Below are positions 1 to 7,814 of a stretch of 12,714 nucleotides of DNA, piece after piece. The stretch comes from Thaumarchaeota archaeon S13. GTDB taxonomy: Archaea; Thermoproteota; Nitrososphaeria; Nitrososphaerales; Nitrosopumilaceae. The translations under genes and the position numbers were made by a program. Position 1 is the first letter of the stretch; each line of letters starts with the position of its first letter. The stretch is taken from positions 1 to 12,714 of the forward strand of contig RHFA01000002.1 of the NCBI GenBank assembly GCA_003724275.1. Direction: 5' to 3'. Below the pieces are notes generated by a model. The model saw only the letters and a program-made list of their open reading frames with translations. It did no database searches and was not told the origin of the DNA.

Positions 1-224
1 ACGACGAGGGGGGCACCGAGCTGCCGCCGCACGTGCTCTTTGGAACGCTAGAGCGCGCGTTTGAGGCGATCATGGTCGACAGGCTGCGCGAGGACGGCCT
101 GGATCCCGGCGAGTGCATGGACCGCATGGTCCGCGCGCACCTGAACCGCGGGGCCACGGCGCTGTTTTCGCGCGTGGACGGCCTGGCGGACCTGTGCGCG
201 CTTGCGGGGGCCGCGCCGCGTTGA
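1..224 (+). CDS. 3' end of an unrecognised protein (5' truncated)
   Basis: The reading frame is open from the first complete codon (position 3) and ends at the TGA at 222-224, giving the last 73 residues of a longer protein. The visible part is soluble, helix-prone and rich in Arg, Asp and Ala (for example ERAFEAIMVDRLREDG), with two cysteines near the end in no recognisable metal motif. I do not recognise the family. Codons mostly end in G or C, as in the other host-type genes. The stop overlaps the TTG start of the cysteine desulfurase, so the two are probably one operon with coupled translation. The GTG at 33 is just an internal valine if the gene began upstream, which I think likely. Function unknown. 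Confidence 0.6.
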   Translation, partial: DEGGTELPPHVLFGTLERAFEAIMVDRLREDGLDPGECMDRMVRAHLNRGATALFSRVDGLADLCALAGAAPR

Positions 225-1378
225 GCCCGCCCATATACATGGACAGCCACTCGACGACGCCCGTCGACCCGCGCGTCATGGAGGAGATGCTGCCATACTT
301 TGGCGCCAGGTTTGGCAACGCGTCTAGCCTCGACCACTCGTATGGCCACGAGGCGTCCGAGGCCGTTGAGGGGGCGAGGGGGCGCGTCGCGGGCCTGGTG
401 GGCGCGCGGCCAGAGGAGATTGTCTTTACCGGGGGCGCCACAGAGTCGAACAACATTGCGCTTGCCGGCTGCATGGACAGGTACTCCAAGAAGGGAGATC
501 ACCTCATTACATGCGCAACAGAGCACAAGGCGGTGCTAGAGACGGCCAGGTGGCTAGAGGGAGCCGGAAAGAGGGTGACGTACCTGCCGGTTGACATGAA
601 CGGCGAGATTGATCTAGAGGGGTTGGAGGCCGCGATTACCGATCGAACCGTAATGGTGTCGATAATGGCGGCAAATAATGAAATTGGTACAATTTCAGAC
701 TTAGAGGCTATCGGAGAACTTGCCCATAAGCGTGAAGTTCTGTTCCACACAGACGCCGCACAGGCGGTGGGACACATTCCAATTGACGTCAACAAGATGA
801 ACGTTGACCTGATGTCCATGTCTGCTCACAAGATGTATGGTCCAAAAGGCACTGGGGCGTTATATGTCAGAGGAATCATGCCGCGTGTCCATGTGTCGCC
901 GATGGTCCACGGAGGCGGTCAGGAACGCAACATGAGATCCGGGTCGCTGAACGTGCCAGGAATTGTGGGGTTTGGCATCGCGGCGAAGATTGCAAAGTCG
1001 GAAATGGATGGCGAGGCGAAGCGCCTGGGCAGTTATAGGAGTCAGATGCTGGAGCGGCTGATCGATAGCGCGGGCGCGACGCTGAACGCGGATCCCAGGA
1101 ACGTGCTGCCTCACAACCTAAATGTTCGCTTTGAGGGAATTGAGGCAAAGGCAATAATCAACTCGGTGTCAGACACGGTTGCCATATCAGCAAGTTCTGC
1201 CTGCACGACACAAAGCGTAGATGCATCACATGTCTTGCTAGCAATAGGACTGAGTGAGCAGCAGGCACATTCGTCAGTACGTATTGGGTTGGGGAAGTTT
1301 AACGTCGACGGCGATTCCGTTATAGTTGTTGACGCAATTACAAAAGCAGTACAAAATCTTATGTGCGTAATGGGATAA
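221..1378 (+). CDS. iscS: Cysteine desulfurase, IscS/NifS class (PLP-dependent)
   Basis: This cytoplasmic PLP enzyme takes sulfur from L-cysteine, giving alanine and an enzyme persulfide used for Fe-S clusters, tRNA thiolation and other sulfur transfer. The frame from the TTG at 221 gives 385 residues. The N-terminus (PIYMDSHSTTPVDPRV, from residue 4) aligns from its beginning with the IscS N-terminus, which is why I choose TTG 221 over ATG 239 or the upstream ATG 113. The PLP lysine is Lys204 in SAHKMYGPKG. The persulfide cysteine is Cys328 in SSACTT, the same number as in E. coli IscS as I remember it. The ATESNN motif that contacts PLP is also present. The TTGA at 221-224 overlaps the upstream stop, suggesting coupled translation. 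Composition is odd: the 5' half is GC-rich (39 of 60 bases at 301-360), the 3' end AT-rich (20 of 60 G+C at 1321-1380). Class and activity are secure; the in vivo acceptor is not visible. Confidence 0.95.
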   Translation: MSPPIYMDSHSTTPVDPRVMEEMLPYFGARFGNASSLDHSYGHEASEAVEGARGRVAGLVGARPEEIVFTGGATESNNIALAGCMDRYSKKGDHLITCATEHKAVLETARWLEGAGKRVTYLPVDMNGEIDLEGLEAAITDRTVMVSIMAANNEIGTISDLEAIGELAHKREVLFHTDAAQAVGHIPIDVNKMNVDLMSMSAHKMYGPKGTGALYVRGIMPRVHVSPMVHGGGQERNMRSGSLNVPGIVGFGIAAKIAKSEMDGEAKRLGSYRSQMLERLIDSAGATLNADPRNVLPHNLNVRFEGIEAKAIINSVSDTVAISASSACTTQSVDASHVLLAIGLSEQQAHSSVRIGLGKFNVDGDSVIVVDAITKAVQNLMCVMG

Positions 1379-1450
1379 GTTATTAGAGTAGACGTTTATA
1401 CACATGCGTTGAAAATAGGCGGGCTGACTCAACAAGCTGAATACTAGTAG

Positions 1451-1460
1451 TTTGTTTTGT
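1451..1460 (+). terminator. Possible T-rich terminator after cysteine desulfurase
   Basis: The run TTTGTTTTGT lies about 75 nt after the desulfurase stop. Archaeal transcription commonly ends at T-rich stretches without a strong hairpin, so this could end the upstream operon. The whole 1379-1562 spacer is AT-rich, so a short T-run is weak evidence. I see no gene in this spacer: the ATG at 1403 meets a stop two codons later. Confidence 0.25.
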
Positions 1461-1530
1461 AGTGTAAGTATTGTGAAAATGTATGGTGGAAGTATAATTA
1501 TAAAGCAAAAAAATAAAAAATCAAAACAAG

Positions 1531-1540
1531 TTTTTAAATA
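1531..1540 (+). promoter_or_regulatory. Archaeal TATA box for the DUF262 nuclease gene
   Basis: TTTTTAAATA matches an archaeal TATA box and is centred about 28 nt before the GTG at 1563. That spacing puts the transcription start at or next to the start codon, implying a leaderless mRNA. No Shine-Dalgarno sequence is visible before the GTG, which agrees. Confidence 0.6.
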
Positions 1541-1562
1541 GTGGACAATGTGACACGCGCGT

Positions 1563-3383
1563 GTGTCGGTGGAAGGCACTAGTCGTCTCGTGTCGCTATT
1601 TGAAGATGAAGACCGATACGTGATACCCACATATCAAAGAGGGTATTCGTGGGAAGATGAGCATGTAAAAGAATTGCTGGATGATTTAGAAGAGATACAT
1701 GATGATGCTGGCGATAATGGTGAAAATCAACATTTTTTTGGTACCGTTCTAGTTACGGAACACAACTCACCAAACGTTATGAAAATTATTGATGGGCAGC
1801 AGCGTCTCACGACGGTAGTGTTGCTTTTAATATGCGCAAGAAATTATTTCGCTAGCAAAAAAGAAAAATCAGAAAAAGCAAAAAAATATTTTCAACGCCT
1901 TGAAGAATATATCAATAGGGGCAAACATAAGACACCAGTGCTGGTGTTAAGCCGTACCAATCAAAAATTGTTTAAAGAGATTAGTTGTTCTAATAATGAA
2001 GAACAGTCACGTACAGAAGATCATAGTAAATCTAATGATTCAAATGAGCTGCTCACAAATGCGCACAGAGAAATACAGGTCTGGGTGGATAAAAAAGGTG
2101 CAGACGGAGGTGATGAAGCAGTGGATGCAGTTTATAATTATGTTCAAACTCTGTTGAATAAATTTGTCATATACAAATATCGCTATAAGAAAGAGGCAGA
2201 TGCGTATACGGTATTTAATTTAGTAAATAATCGAGGCACGGGATTGAACGAATCCGATTTGATAAAAAATTCATTATTTGGTGAAATGGCAGACCAAGGT
2301 ACAAGAGAAAGCGAGCTGGATGAATACGATAGTATGTGGGATAAGATAAGACACAAAGTGACGGGTAAAAAAGAGGCAGGCTATCAACTCGATAGGTTTT
2401 TCTATCATTATTTATCAGCGTTTCATAGTAACAAATTCCCGAAAGAGAAAGGTGTTTGTTTAAAGCAAAAAAAATTACATGAGTTATTCAAGGCGCTAAC
2501 AGGAATCAAATCGATCACTAGAGTAAACACAGGAATGGTGATTAAGCCTATGCCTCTAATTACAGACATGAAGAATTGGTCAGAAACATTAGAAAAATTA
2601 CGAAACCCCACAAAAAATGAATTTGGCAATAACAACATTATTCACTATCTTGAAAAAATTAGAGATGTTAAAGCGGTGTTTGTGTATCCGGCAATATTAG
2701 CAGGGTACAAGGAATATTGGGAAACTAAGCGAATTCAATTTGAAGCGTTAGTTATGTTGTGTTTCAAATACCACGTACGTGTTAAGATAATTGGAACCTC
2801 AATGTCGGTTAGTTCGTATCAAGAGATAATGTGTGGCATAACAAACAAGATTAATAACGGAATATCTGTTGAAACTATAATAAGTGATCTAATAAGTAAA
2901 GAGGAGGAATATCCCAATGATGATAGGGTAAAAGAAAACCTTATGGAGCTCAGAGTGAGTAACGCCAAACATGCAAAGGCGCTATTAGAAGAAGCAGAGT
3001 ACGGGTACAGCGACGAAAGAACGCTCGCAAGTGCTTCTGTTGAGCATATAATGCCAAGAAATATTTCGAAATGGGACGATATTGATCCCGAAAAATTGTC
3101 TGTTGCGGCATATCACAGTAAATATTTCAGCATGCTAGGAAATCAAACACTTTTGTCTAAGAAAAAAAACATAGCGTTTTCAAACAATAAATTTGAGTTT
3201 AAAGTAAAAGAATATGCAAAGGAGGAAAAATATGGAATTACAAGATCTATACCAAAACTAGCAGGACAAGTAGATGGAAAACTAGTCTGGAACGCAACAG
3301 CAATAAAAAAACGTCAAGAACGATTAGCAGACAAGATTTTAAAAACAATTGATTTATCACAAATTAGAGATAACGTGGTATAA
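1563..3383 (+). CDS. DUF262/DUF1524 protein, GmrSD-like modification-dependent nuclease
   Basis: This 606-residue protein has the two-domain layout of the GmrSD (type IV restriction) family. The N-terminal DUF262 part carries IPTYQRGYSW (residues 21-30), the ParB-like NTP-binding signature DGQQRLTT (77-84) and NNRGTGLNESDL (222-233). The C-terminal DUF1524 HNH-type nuclease carries EHIMPRN (494-500, His495 the likely catalytic histidine) and LGNQTLL (525-531) followed by a lysine-rich tail. Known relatives such as GmrSD cut glucosylated phage DNA, and others act within defence systems. I infer an anti-virus role, but the target modification cannot be read from sequence. The gene is strikingly AT-rich (20 of 60 bases G+C at 2641-2700) beside GC-rich neighbours, a strong sign of horizontal transfer. 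GTG 1563 is the first possible start, because an in-frame stop lies at 1551-1553. All key motifs look intact. Confidence 0.9.
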   Translation: MSVEGTSRLVSLFEDEDRYVIPTYQRGYSWEDEHVKELLDDLEEIHDDAGDNGENQHFFGTVLVTEHNSPNVMKIIDGQQRLTTVVLLLICARNYFASKKEKSEKAKKYFQRLEEYINRGKHKTPVLVLSRTNQKLFKEISCSNNEEQSRTEDHSKSNDSNELLTNAHREIQVWVDKKGADGGDEAVDAVYNYVQTLLNKFVIYKYRYKKEADAYTVFNLVNNRGTGLNESDLIKNSLFGEMADQGTRESELDEYDSMWDKIRHKVTGKKEAGYQLDRFFYHYLSAFHSNKFPKEKGVCLKQKKLHELFKALTGIKSITRVNTGMVIKPMPLITDMKNWSETLEKLRNPTKNEFGNNNIIHYLEKIRDVKAVFVYPAILAGYKEYWETKRIQFEALVMLCFKYHVRVKIIGTSMSVSSYQEIMCGITNKINNGISVETIISDLISKEEEYPNDDRVKENLMELRVSNAKHAKALLEEAEYGYSDERTLASASVEHIMPRNISKWDDIDPEKLSVAAYHSKYFSMLGNQTLLSKKKNIAFSNNKFEFKVKEYAKEEKYGITRSIPKLAGQVDGKLVWNATAIKKRQERLADKILKTIDLSQIRDNVV

Positions 3384-3750
3384 AGCTTGAGCGGCGGACG
3401 TAACGCTGTCGAGCGCGAGATCGCAAGGTGTCATAGGCGGATGTGGAACGCCCGCCGGTGCGCCTCCTAGGGCACTCGTGCAGCTCCCGGCACGTGACCC
3501 GCTTCACGTCCCTGATCACGGCGAGCGCGGCGGCCGGCGCCCAGCTGACGGTGAGCTGCCCGCCGCGCCTGCCCCTGCTGTCGCGGTCCCGCGCGGTCGC
3601 CCCCACGCCGGCGCCATGGACGGGCACCATGGCCTCGCAGCGCAGGAACACCGCCTCGCCGGGCTCCCTCCGCCTCTACCTCTCCCCGTCGCCGCCGCGG
3701 GCCACGGGCAGCCGCAGGATCCCCTGACCAGTCCGCGTTTCGGTTGGCAT
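3364..3750 (-). pseudogene. Probable broken minus-strand gene with an in-frame stop
   Basis: A minus-strand frame starts at ATG 3750 (MPTETRTGQGILRLP), runs 24 codons with strongly G/C-ending codons, meets a TAG at 3676-3678, then continues in the same frame with equally coding-like codons (CEAMVPVHGAG, AVIRDVKRVTCRELHE) to about 3440. The open frame after the stop ends at 3364, inside the 3' end of the DUF262 gene, where its composition stops resembling a host gene. I read this as a host-type gene broken by a nonsense change and possibly truncated where the AT-rich DNA was inserted. The family is unknown. The opposite frame from GTG 3443 (94 codons) also shows high third-position G/C, so the strand is not certain. 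A short intact version (GTG 3651 to 3364) is an alternative. Confidence 0.4.
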
Positions 3751-3758
3751 GTGCGGAT

Positions 3759-3772
3759 CTTTTGCTCAAAAG
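3759..3772. repeat. Palindrome CTTTTG-CT-CAAAAG upstream of the broken gene
   Basis: A perfect 6-bp inverted repeat with a 2-nt centre lies just upstream of the minus-strand ATG at 3750. A closely similar arrangement (TTTTG-AC-CAAAA) occurs at 7947-7958, upstream of another minus-strand ATG at 7925, with matching flanks. It could be an operator for a dimeric regulator or part of a promoter. In the rest of 3773-3890 I see only GC-rich sequence with no gene I can support. Confidence 0.3.
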
Positions 3773-3893
3773 TTTTGGATCGCCGCCCGCGTCGCGTGGG
3801 CCACTCCGCGCCGCGGGCCCCGGGGAGTCCCGGGCGGCCAGGCCTGCCAAAAACCGGGCCTATTCACGCAACGGAGCCCAATGTTAGGACACG

Positions 3894-3900
3894 TTTATTA
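3894..3900 (+). promoter_or_regulatory. TATA-like box for the PLD-helicase operon
   Basis: TTTATTA stands out in GC-rich surroundings and is centred about 27 nt upstream of position 3924. Transcription would start near 3924, leaving a leader of about 27 nt before the GTG at 3951, or none if the GTG at 3924 is used. Confidence 0.45.
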
Positions 3901-3938
3901 TCTCACATTTAGCTGCGGGAGGTGTGGGTTCAAGGGTC

Positions 3939-3945
3939 AAGGAGA
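3939..3945 (+). promoter_or_regulatory. Shine-Dalgarno site choosing the start at 3951
   Basis: AAGGAGA ends 5 nt before the GTG at 3951 and is a near-perfect anti-16S match at good spacing. It favours 3951 over the in-frame GTG at 3924 as the start of the PLD-helicase. It is the clearest ribosome binding site in the window, where most other genes look leaderless. Confidence 0.6.
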
Positions 3946-3950
3946 CCAAC

Positions 3951-6900
3951 GTGATTGATAACAAGAGGGTATCCCTGCGTGACCAACTTGTGGATATACT
4001 CCCTCGCACCAGGACTGCGAACGTCGCAGTGGGCTATTTTTTTATTTCAGGCTTGGCCGTAATTATAGAGCCCCTGCAAAGGGTGGACGCGGTGAGGCTT
4101 TTGATATCCAACACTACGGACAAGGAGACCAGCGAAGCGCTCATAGAGGGGTTTAAGAGCATCAAGCAAGTTAGTAGAGAAATCAAAAGGTGGGAATTTG
4201 TCAATGATGACCGTAGGCAAAAGATCAGGGAGGACACTGCTACAAACGTGTCTAGATCCCTCGAGTGCATGAGTCAGACGCCTGACGACAAAAGCGTCGT
4301 GCAAGCGCTCATATCCATGATGCGTGAAAAGAAAATTGAGGTCAAAATTTACCCAAAAGGGAGGCTCCATGCCAAGGCGTATATTTTTGAGTTGCGTGGT
4401 ACAGAGGTGGCTACGGGAGTCGGCATTGTGGGCTCTAGCAATCTCTCCTTAGCTGGAATATCTGAAAACAGCGAGCTTAACCTAAAAACACTAAACGACC
4501 ATGATGTCAACAAGCTGCTAGAGTGGTTTGACGCACTGTGGGAGGACGGGGTAGACTTTACAGCAGAGTTTGACGCAATTCTTAAACGTTCCTGGGCAGG
4601 ACATGTTTACACTCCTTACGAAATATTTCTCAAGGGAGTGTACCACGAATACAAGGATCGTGTAGATTCTGAACACAAGTTTGATCCTGTCTGGGAGGCA
4701 AGGGGTCCAAAGCTATTTCCTTTTCAACGCCAGGCAGTTGACCAGTGCATAACCATGATAGAGCTGTATGGGGGGGCTATTATTGGAGATGTCGTGGGCC
4801 TCGGTAAGACGTATGTGGGAACAGCAGTTCTAAAGTATCTCCAGCTACAGGACTATCGCCCCCTGATAGTGTGTCCGCCCGCTCTGGTTGGCATGTGGGA
4901 AAAATTTTGTGCAGAGTACGAGGTCGACGCAAAGGTTCTTTCAAGAGGAAAGCTCGTGCGAGAAAACGATCTTGCGCAGGATTATAGGTACAAGGATCGT
5001 GATCTGGTACTGGTTGACGAGAGTCACCATTTTAAGAATAGCGATACTCGTCAATATGAAAACCTGCATCAGTTTATGCAGGCCAGGGATGCGCATGCCA
5101 TACTGCTTACTGCCACGCCATACTCTAACGATGCATCCGAAATTAAAAACCAGTTAATGTTGTTTCATACCAGTCCCAAAACGTCTATCCCTCCTGCTAA
5201 CGAAACTGACCTTGACAAGTTTTTCAGGCAGGTGGAAAACGGAGACACTAGTTTGGTCGACCTATTGCAAAACATAATGATACGACGAACCAGAAGGTAT
5301 GTCCTTAAGCAATGGGGACAGGAAGATGAAAACAACCCTAAACGGCGGTACCTCCTAATCGGAAACCAAAGGAAGTATTTTCCTGATCGTGACATGGAGA
5401 CGCGCAGGTACGACATAAACCGGTCATATCTCCAAAAATACGACGCCGTTGTGGCATTGCTTGACAAAAGCTGCCTAACGCTTGCAAGGTACAGTCCTGG
5501 GCTCTATCTCAAGCCTTCGTGGCAAAAAACCGAGCCCTATTCTGACCTAAAGACAACCGGGCCCAAGCTTGTGAGGCTTGTGCGCTCGCTGCTATTAAAG
5601 CGGATGGAGAGCAGCGTTTGGGCGTTCAGAACCAGCATTGAGCGCTACATCAATACGCACAAGATATTCCTAAAGTCCCTAGAAGACAAAATCATGCCCG
5701 TGGGCGACCTAGCTAGCGCAGAACTCTACGAGGCCGCTGATCCAGAGTCTGGCCTCACCGACGATCCGTATACGCTACAGAAAATAGTCGACAGGATCAA
5801 GCAAAAGGGGAAAAACCGATACGAATTCGGCGCGTTCGATGTTGAACGTCTTCAAAATGATGTGCGGCGAGATCTTGGCACGTTTGAGAGGATTATGGAA
5901 ATGCTTCGCCCGCTCACATCCGATACAGATGACAAGCTACACCGGCTCCAAAAGTTGTTAAATGACAACAAGGGCAAGAAAGTCATAGTGTTTACCGAAT
6001 TTGCATCTACGGCAGAATACTTGTATGACAATCTAGAGTGGAACAGGAAAGAAAACATGGAATTAGTCACATCAGAGCGAAACAACGTATTGCAGGCTGC
6101 AAGGGGATTTGATCCTAAAAACAACCCAACTGTCAACAATCAATCAAATAGTATGAAGGAGCTTACCCTGCTGGTCACAACGGACGTGATGTCAGAAGGA
6201 GTCAACCTCCAGGCCGGGAACCTAGTCATCAACTATGACTTTCACTGGAACCCGGTGCGGTTGATACAAAGGGTAGGAAGAGTTGATCGTATAGGAAGTG
6301 AAAACGAGCGTATCGCCGTGTATAACTTTTTGCCCGATCCAAAAATTGAAGAAGATCTAAAGCTAGAAGTTGCCGTGAGTTCAAAAATAGACGAAATTCA
6401 CAGCGTAATTGGAGAGGATTATGCCATTCTTGCTAAAACTGAAAAAATTAACGAAAATGACATGTACGCCATTTACAAAGAAGATAGCTCGATTCTAGAC
6501 TATGAAGACAGCAGCCCCCTAGAGCCAACAGAATTTGAACAGCTTCTGATTAATATTCACAAAAACGATCCAACGCTGTGGGACGAGTTTCGCAGAATTC
6601 CAGGCGGCGCACGCAGCTCACAAAACCTACAAAAAGGCGGCGGCAAGCTCCTCTTGGCTTGCTCTAGCGGATTTGACAAAAATGACACTATCACAAAATA
6701 CTATGTGGTAGATCACAATAAAAAAGTTCTCCATGTGAGCTCGCGCGCAGCACTAACTCTCCTGAAAACCACAGACAAGTCTGCTGCCGCCCTGCCTGAC
6801 GACTATGACTCTATGCTGAGTGCGGGCTGGAAAAGATTTCTGGATGACATGGAGCAGCATGAGACCAGCGCAAGAACCAGAATTAGGCTGACTGTGTCAC

Positions 6901-7184
6901 AAAGAGCCATCATAAAGCGCCTAATTGAAATTGCGCGTAGTACAAAACCCATCAAAAACCAAGAGATGGTGGGTGCCCTGCACGCTGCTTTTTCGATACC
7001 CATACTAAAGGGCAAACTGAATAGAGAGCTTAATCACGTACGGAAAGCAGAACTTGACAATGAGCAGTTTGTTGATGCGTTAAGTGAAATTTATCGTAAT
7101 TTTGAGCTACAGAAAAATGTTGAACAGCGTGAAAAAGAATCCGAGGCCCCTCGCATCGTGTACAGTACGTACGTTGGTGATTAA
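3951..7184 (+). CDS. PLD-nuclease / SNF2-type helicase fusion (defence-type)
   Basis: From GTG 3951 this is a 1077-residue protein. Residues 1 to about 200 form a phospholipase-D-like nuclease domain with HAK (140-142) and GSSNLS (161-166), plus the downstream acidic E175 typical of restriction-type PLD nucleases. A superfamily-2 SNF2/HepA-like motor follows: FPFQRQAV (motif Q region), Walker A GDVVGLGKT (279-287, Lys286), DESH (356-359), TATP (387-390), the second lobe starting at KVIVFTEF, DVMSEGVNLQ (745-754) and QRVGRVDRIG (773-782). The region after about 870 is unassigned. Known PLD-helicase proteins occur in restriction and anti-phage loci, where the motor moves along DNA and the PLD domain may cut it; that role here is inference. 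All catalytic motifs look intact. The next gene starts 1 nt after the stop, so they form an operon. The GTG at 3924 would add nine residues. Composition is lower in GC than the flanking host-type genes. Confidence 0.9.
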   Translation: MIDNKRVSLRDQLVDILPRTRTANVAVGYFFISGLAVIIEPLQRVDAVRLLISNTTDKETSEALIEGFKSIKQVSREIKRWEFVNDDRRQKIREDTATNVSRSLECMSQTPDDKSVVQALISMMREKKIEVKIYPKGRLHAKAYIFELRGTEVATGVGIVGSSNLSLAGISENSELNLKTLNDHDVNKLLEWFDALWEDGVDFTAEFDAILKRSWAGHVYTPYEIFLKGVYHEYKDRVDSEHKFDPVWEARGPKLFPFQRQAVDQCITMIELYGGAIIGDVVGLGKTYVGTAVLKYLQLQDYRPLIVCPPALVGMWEKFCAEYEVDAKVLSRGKLVRENDLAQDYRYKDRDLVLVDESHHFKNSDTRQYENLHQFMQARDAHAILLTATPYSNDASEIKNQLMLFHTSPKTSIPPANETDLDKFFRQVENGDTSLVDLLQNIMIRRTRRYVLKQWGQEDENNPKRRYLLIGNQRKYFPDRDMETRRYDINRSYLQKYDAVVALLDKSCLTLARYSPGLYLKPSWQKTEPYSDLKTTGPKLVRLVRSLLLKRMESSVWAFRTSIERYINTHKIFLKSLEDKIMPVGDLASAELYEAADPESGLTDDPYTLQKIVDRIKQKGKNRYEFGAFDVERLQNDVRRDLGTFERIMEMLRPLTSDTDDKLHRLQKLLNDNKGKKVIVFTEFASTAEYLYDNLEWNRKENMELVTSERNNVLQAARGFDPKNNPTVNNQSNSMKELTLLVTTDVMSEGVNLQAGNLVINYDFHWNPVRLIQRVGRVDRIGSENERIAVYNFLPDPKIEEDLKLEVAVSSKIDEIHSVIGEDYAILAKTEKINENDMYAIYKEDSSILDYEDSSPLEPTEFEQLLINIHKNDPTLWDEFRRIPGGARSSQNLQKGGGKLLLACSSGFDKNDTITKYYVVDHNKKVLHVSSRAALTLLKTTDKSAAALPDDYDSMLSAGWKRFLDDMEQHETSARTRIRLTVSQRAIIKRLIEIARSTKPIKNQEMVGALHAAFSIPILKGKLNRELNHVRKAELDNEQFVDALSEIYRNFELQKNVEQREKESEAPRIVYSTYVGD

Positions 7185-7185
7185 A

Positions 7186-7734
7186 ATGGATAAAAAACTT
7201 GAATCTCTGGCGTTCCGTCTTGATGATCTAAATTCGTTGCGGGGGTTGTTTGAAGAGCTAAATTTTGGGTTTAGTGACGAGCCCGTGAACAAGTTGACTT
7301 GGACGGAGGAGGAGAAAAATGCGGTAGATGAATCCCGAGTTGTCGCCAAAAAGTTTGGCTACAGAGTGTACTATATCAAAACACGTGAAAGCAATATTAA
7401 ACATCTAAAAACAATTGCTACCAAAATAATAAAAGCCGATAGAGGGTTGTGTCTTGTCTGTTCACACAGTCCCAATGATTTCAGGTGGATATTCTCAATA
7501 CTGTCTAATAATTTTTCATCATCGTTTAACGAAACACGGCATCTACCATTAGAAATTCATCACGATACGAAAATTCCAAAGCGGTTTATTGAACTTCTTG
7601 GTGGAATGCGTGCGCCTAAGAAATCTAGCGCTGTTGCGCTCCAGGCACAAATCGCCGATGCGTTTGATAAGTATTCACAAGCAACGGTTCGTGCAATTGA
7701 GCAAATTCTACGTCGTCCAGATCATGTTGAGTGA
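7186..7734 (+). CDS. Stand-alone N-terminal region of an Eco57I-like methylase (probably truncated)
   Basis: This 182-residue protein starts at ATG 7186, one base after the helicase stop, so translation is likely coupled. The sequence (NSLRGLFEELNFGFSDEPVN, then GYRVYYIKTR, GLCLVCSHSPNDFRWIF, ETRHLPLEI) resembles, from memory, the N-terminal region before the methyltransferase domain in large Eco57I/type IIG-like proteins that often sit next to PLD-helicases. The S-adenosylmethionine and NPPY motifs of such enzymes are absent, and the frame ends just where the family would continue after the FDKYSQATV helix. No continuation in another frame is convincing: an overlapping 46-codon ORF (7724-7864) shows no methylase motif. 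Either the gene is a truncated remnant, or a short form serves as a partner of the helicase. An upstream ATG at 7084 in this frame lies inside the helicase gene and is less likely. The resemblance needs a profile search to confirm. Confidence 0.65.
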   Translation: MDKKLESLAFRLDDLNSLRGLFEELNFGFSDEPVNKLTWTEEEKNAVDESRVVAKKFGYRVYYIKTRESNIKHLKTIATKIIKADRGLCLVCSHSPNDFRWIFSILSNNFSSSFNETRHLPLEIHHDTKIPKRFIELLGGMRAPKKSSAVALQAQIADAFDKYSQATVRAIEQILRRPDHVE

Positions 7735-7771
7735 CTGTGGTATGTTGCTTAAGCAGTCGTGGTCAATAATG

Positions 7772-7784
7772 AAAAACGCTTTTT
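7772..7784 (+). terminator. Possible weak terminator after the PLD-helicase operon
   Basis: AAAAA-CGC-TTTTT is a 5-bp A-T hairpin ending in a T-run about 45 nt after the stop at 7734. The T-run could end transcription of the operon in an archaeon, but the hairpin alone is too weak to be convincing. Confidence 0.25.
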
Positions 7785-7814
7785 GTGATCCGGGGCGCGG
7801 ACTAATCGTGGACG

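Noticed and set aside
113..220. Longer N-terminus for the cysteine desulfurase from ATG 113
   Set aside because: It would overlap the upstream gene by more than 100 nt, and the extra residues have no counterpart in IscS-type enzymes, whose N-terminus aligns from TTG 221.
1274..1630. 118-codon minus-strand ORF with hydrophobic stretches
   Set aside because: It spans the ends of two well-supported plus-strand genes and their AT-rich spacer. The hydrophobic look comes from translating A/T-rich antisense DNA.
3924..3945. GGGTTCAAGGGTC resembling the T-arm of a tRNA
   Set aside because: The flanking bases do not form a T-stem, and no acceptor, D or anticodon arms can be drawn upstream.
3951..7734. 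DISARM-type locus based on SNF2 helicase plus PLD activity
   Set aside because: In DISARM these functions are on separate proteins and accompany drmA, drmB and a methylase. None of those partners is present, and here the PLD and helicase are fused.
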